64,000 nucleotides of DNA from Roseibium hamelinense (GTDB lineage Bacteria; Pseudomonadota; Alphaproteobacteria; Rhizobiales; Stappiaceae): contig NZ_VLLF01000003.1 in assembly GCF_007830545.1 (NCBI RefSeq), positions 1 to 64,000 on the forward strand, read 5' to 3'. Shown piece by piece: positions 61,461 through 64,000 of this stretch (position 1 is the first letter of the stretch; every line of letters starts with the position of its first letter). The position numbers and the translations under genes are program-made. The notes under the pieces were generated by a model. That model was not told where the DNA came from and did no database searches. It saw nothing but the letters and a program-made list of their open reading frames with translations.

Positions 61461-63783
61461 AGCTGACCGTCGTCCCGTGGCCGACTTCGGAGCGGATATC
61501 GAGCGTTCCGCCGTGAAGTTCGATCAGCGAGCGGGCGATGGCCAGTCCGAGGCCAGATCCCTTGTGGGTCTTGGTGAACTGGTTTTCCACCTGCACGAAG
61601 GGCTGCGCCAGCCGCTTGATATCGGCAGCGGCAATGCCAATGCCCGTGTCGGTGATGTCGAAATGCACCTGCTCGGCATCGGCCCACGCCGTCAGGCTGA
61701 CTTCGCCGTCTTCCGGGGTGAATTTCACGGCGTTGGCCAAAAGGTTCAAGAAGACTTGTTTGAGCGAGCGCCGATCGGCCAGAACCGTGACGTCCTCGGC
61801 CACTTCGCAATTGACGGTGATGCGTTTCTCGATTGCTGCCGTGGTGATAATCCGGCTGGCGTCGCGTGCGGCATCGGCAACCGGGATCTGCTCCGGTTCG
61901 ATCGACATACGGCCGGCTTCGATCTTTGACATGTCGAGAATGTCATTGATCACGTTCAGCAAATAGGTGCCGCTGTTGTGAATGTCATTGCAATATTCCG
62001 AATAGCGTCCGCTGCCGAGCGGGCCGAACATCTGCTGGTTCATAATGTCGGAAAAGCCGATGATGGCGTTGAGCGGTGTGCGCAGTTCGTGCGAGATGTT
62101 GGCGAGGAACTCCGATTTCGCCCGGTTGGCGTTCTCGGCGTTGGTTTTTTCCTGACCGTATTTTTCGGCCAGCTCAACCAGCTGCTGCGCTTGGACTTCA
62201 AGGGTTTGGCGGGACTTTTGCAGATCGGTGACCGTTGCCTTCAGCCGTTTTTCGCTGTCCATCAGCTTTTCTTCATGCTGCTTCAGCGCGGTAATGTCGG
62301 TGCCGACCGAAACGAAGCCGCCATCCTTGGTCCGGCGTTCTGAGATTTGCAGCCAGCGGCCGTCTTCCAGCTGCGCTTCATAGCTGCCTTCAGGGGCATC
62401 ACCGCGCTGGCTGATTTTGACCGGGTGCGGGGCCAATTCGGTGTTTGTGGCTGCTGCCATGACGTCCTGATAGGGCGTGCCGGGCTTGATCGCGTCCTGA
62501 GGCAGCTTGTGCAGCGCCTGATAGTTCGAATTGCAGATCACCAGCTCGTTCTTGGCGTTCCACAAAACGAAGGCTTCCGAGATTGTCTCGATTGCATCGC
62601 GCAGGCGCAGGTCCGCGGTGCGGCTCAGTTCGGCAAGTTCGTGCTGCTCGGTGACGTCAATGCAGATGCCGATCAGGTGCGGTTCACTGCGGCCGGGATC
62701 CGACTGGATTTCGCCGCGGGCGCGCAACCAGATCCAGCGTCCGTCGGCATGGCGCATGCGGAACATCTGATCGACGGTACCTGCGCCGCTGTCCAGAAGA
62801 TGTTCGGCCAGCGCAAACAGGTCGACGTCTTCCGGATGGGTCATCGCGGAGACTTCAGAGAAGCTGAGAATGTCGTCCTGGGGTGTGCGCCCCAAAAGCT
62901 CATACAGCGAAGAGGACCAGAAAACACGTCCGCGCGACAAGTCCCAATCGAACAGGCCGCAACGGCCATGGTTCAAAGCCGTGTCGATCCGGCTGCGGGT
63001 CGCAGCGTACATGTCGTCGGCCTGTTCGGCCCGGGTGGCCTGGGCAAAAAACGCATAGACCAGGACGAGGAGCACACTCGCGGTGCCGACAAACATGGTG
63101 ACATTTGCCGAAACATCGGACCGCCAGCTGGCAAACGCCTCGCTCTCGGGCTGAAGAACCGCAACCATTCCAAGCCGGTCGTTTTGCAGATGTCGGGCGG
63201 CGGCATACGCGTTGATCGTGCCATCGCCTGGAGAAAGCTCCGTCTCAATCAGCATCACGCCTGCCCGGGCGCCAAAGACGGCAAGCGGCTGAGACGCGCC
63301 GAACAGATCATCTAGCGGACGGTTTTCCAGCCCCGGCTGCATCGGAGCACTGGCGATCACCATGCCATCCGCATCGCTGACCAGAACAATCCTGCCAAAG
63401 CGGGTCATGCCCGAAGGCAGGCTATCGGCAAGAGCACGCTGCAGGCCGGAGCGGAAGCCTTGTTCGGGAAGGTCCTGTGTTTCCAGCACAAGCTGTGCCG
63501 CAATCAGCGCGGAGGATAACTCAATTTCGCTGCGGACCTGCCGGTCGCGGGCGTCGTGCTCGTAGGACAGGTCAATGGTTCGGAAAACGGCAAGACTTGC
63601 GACAAAAATCAGACAAAGCGCCGGAATGATCCGGCGCATCAGGGGTTCAGAGCGCAGCAGGTGCTGATAGGTCGGTTCTGCGAGCAGGCGCAGATGTCCG
63701 GTCAAGGTCCGGTCGCTGGTCTGTTTTCTTTTGGGCCGGATATGGCGTCGCGTGGACGCGCTGCCGGCAGATGCCCGCGCCAT
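61408..63783 (-). CDS. PleC-like multi-PAS sensor histidine kinase
   Basis: 791-residue kinase. Helices near residues 50-70 and 230-250 enclose a periplasmic sensor. Two PAS domains follow (GLFDWDLSRGRVFWSSSLYELLG in part, ending at LIGICIDVTEQHE; and AFVLWNAKNELVICNSNYQAL), then a coiled coil (about 515-545). The kinase core has FLANISHELRTPLNAIIGFSD, NLLANAVKFTPEDGE, DTGIGI and GSGLGLAIARSLIELHGG. Resembles PleC/PdhS-type kinases that act on DivK in the alphaproteobacterial cell cycle; the exact role is inferred. ATG 63783 is the likely start. Confidence 0.88.
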   Translation of the reverse strand: MARASAGSASTRRHIRPKRKQTSDRTLTGHLRLLAEPTYQHLLRSEPLMRRIIPALCLIFVASLAVFRTIDLSYEHDARDRQVRSEIELSSALIAAQLVLETQDLPEQGFRSGLQRALADSLPSGMTRFGRIVLVSDADGMVIASAPMQPGLENRPLDDLFGASQPLAVFGARAGVMLIETELSPGDGTINAYAAARHLQNDRLGMVAVLQPESEAFASWRSDVSANVTMFVGTASVLLVLVYAFFAQATRAEQADDMYAATRSRIDTALNHGRCGLFDWDLSRGRVFWSSSLYELLGRTPQDDILSFSEVSAMTHPEDVDLFALAEHLLDSGAGTVDQMFRMRHADGRWIWLRARGEIQSDPGRSEPHLIGICIDVTEQHELAELSRTADLRLRDAIETISEAFVLWNAKNELVICNSNYQALHKLPQDAIKPGTPYQDVMAAATNTELAPHPVKISQRGDAPEGSYEAQLEDGRWLQISERRTKDGGFVSVGTDITALKQHEEKLMDSEKRLKATVTDLQKSRQTLEVQAQQLVELAEKYGQEKTNAENANRAKSEFLANISHELRTPLNAIIGFSDIMNQQMFGPLGSGRYSEYCNDIHNSGTYLLNVINDILDMSKIEAGRMSIEPEQIPVADAARDASRIITTAAIEKRITVNCEVAEDVTVLADRRSLKQVFLNLLANAVKFTPEDGEVSLTAWADAEQVHFDITDTGIGIAAADIKRLAQPFVQVENQFTKTHKGSGLGLAIARSLIELHGGTLDIRSEVGHGTTVSFSLPAGHKTTETQPELL

Positions 63784-64000
63784 CGGAAATGTGCCCCGAT
63801 TACTTGAATTTACCGCCGGACGCCCGCCGCCCGAATCACCTTCATTTGAATCTAGGCGAGTCGGTTTGTCTAGGCCCCACTCAGAAAAAAATGGTTAACG
63901 GAACAAGCACTTGATCCTAGAAATATTAACACGGTCGAGTATTCGCAACTATTGAAGGCAACGATCGACGATATCTCTTGTATCTCTTGACAGGTCGTCT
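63784..64000. other. Intergenic DNA at the window edge
   Basis: About 217 bp upstream of the kinase gene. It holds two GAATC (GANTC-type, CcrM methylation) sites near 63825 and 63848 and an AT-rich stretch from about 63885. No gene is seen. Confidence 0.5.

Noticed and set aside
62347-63315. 322-codon plus-strand frame opposite the PAS kinase
   Set aside because: Antisense to a kinase with all catalytic boxes intact.

Overview
The window looks like a chromosomal segment of a high-GC marine alphaproteobacterium of the order Hyphomicrobiales, most like the Roseibium/Labrenzia (Stappiaceae) group. This is inference from gene content: a complete RcGTA-type gene transfer agent cluster, a ccmIEFH (cycHJKL-type) operon, a degP - two-component system - glnE block, a feuNPQ-like signalling operon, DUF2336 proteins and a PleC-like multi-PAS kinase. 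I saw no rRNA, tRNA, CRISPR array or insertion sequence.

Region 1 (1-5.7 kb) is an accessory island. It holds an orphan type VI secretion hcp gene (minus strand) with a good sigma-54 promoter and two upstream repeat elements that look like an enhancer pair. Beside it lie two convergent paralogous genes of about 690 and 656 residues. Both carry an identical C-K-S-A-K-D-R-T-T/S phosphatase P-loop, recalling SopB/IpgD-type inositol phosphatase effectors. The first is clearly poorer in GC than its surroundings. They are candidate secreted effectors.

Region 2 (5.8-17.1 kb) is a run of mostly minus-strand cell-envelope and metabolic genes: an MltF-like lytic transglycosylase, a DUF3833 protein, an exported protein with a degenerate methyltransferase-like domain, a small membrane protein, a large copper-radical (galactose/glyoxal) oxidase with C-terminal RTX-like repeats, a membrane-anchored glutamate-synthase-type FMN protein, a methyltransferase and YjbQ. 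A 134-bp direct repeat encoding a His-rich C-terminal tail occurs at the 3' end of the glutamate-synthase-like gene and again, out of frame, just past the membrane-protein gene.

Region 3 (17.1-37.1 kb) is led by a DUF4760 gene and a CheD/CNF-like candidate Cys-His protein. It then holds the gene transfer agent cluster in canonical order: small terminase-like protein, large terminase, portal, g3.5-like protein, protease, capsid, connectors, tail terminator, tail tube, chaperones, tape measure, DUF2460, DUF2163, NlpC/P60, megatron, DUF2793, then a GH24 endolysin and a holin-like protein. Three things break the canonical order: a promoter-terminator unit with an 11-bp x 3 repeat ahead of the cluster, an antisense YdcH-like gene, and an AT-richer two-gene cassette with its own terminator between the DUF2460 and DUF2163 genes.

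Region 4 (37.1-64 kb) is core chromosome: VOC protein, WYL regulator, DUF1194 protein, feuN/feuP/feuQ-like operon, a small lipoprotein, an unknown 492-residue protein, ccmI-ccmE-ccmF-ccmH for cytochrome c maturation, an alpha/beta-hydrolase-OsmC fusion, two DUF2336 paralogues, a GST, DegP, a second OmpR/EnvZ-type pair overlapping glnE, an alpha/beta hydrolase, a tiny conserved-looking protein, a truncated DeoR remnant and a PAS histidine kinase that ends on it.
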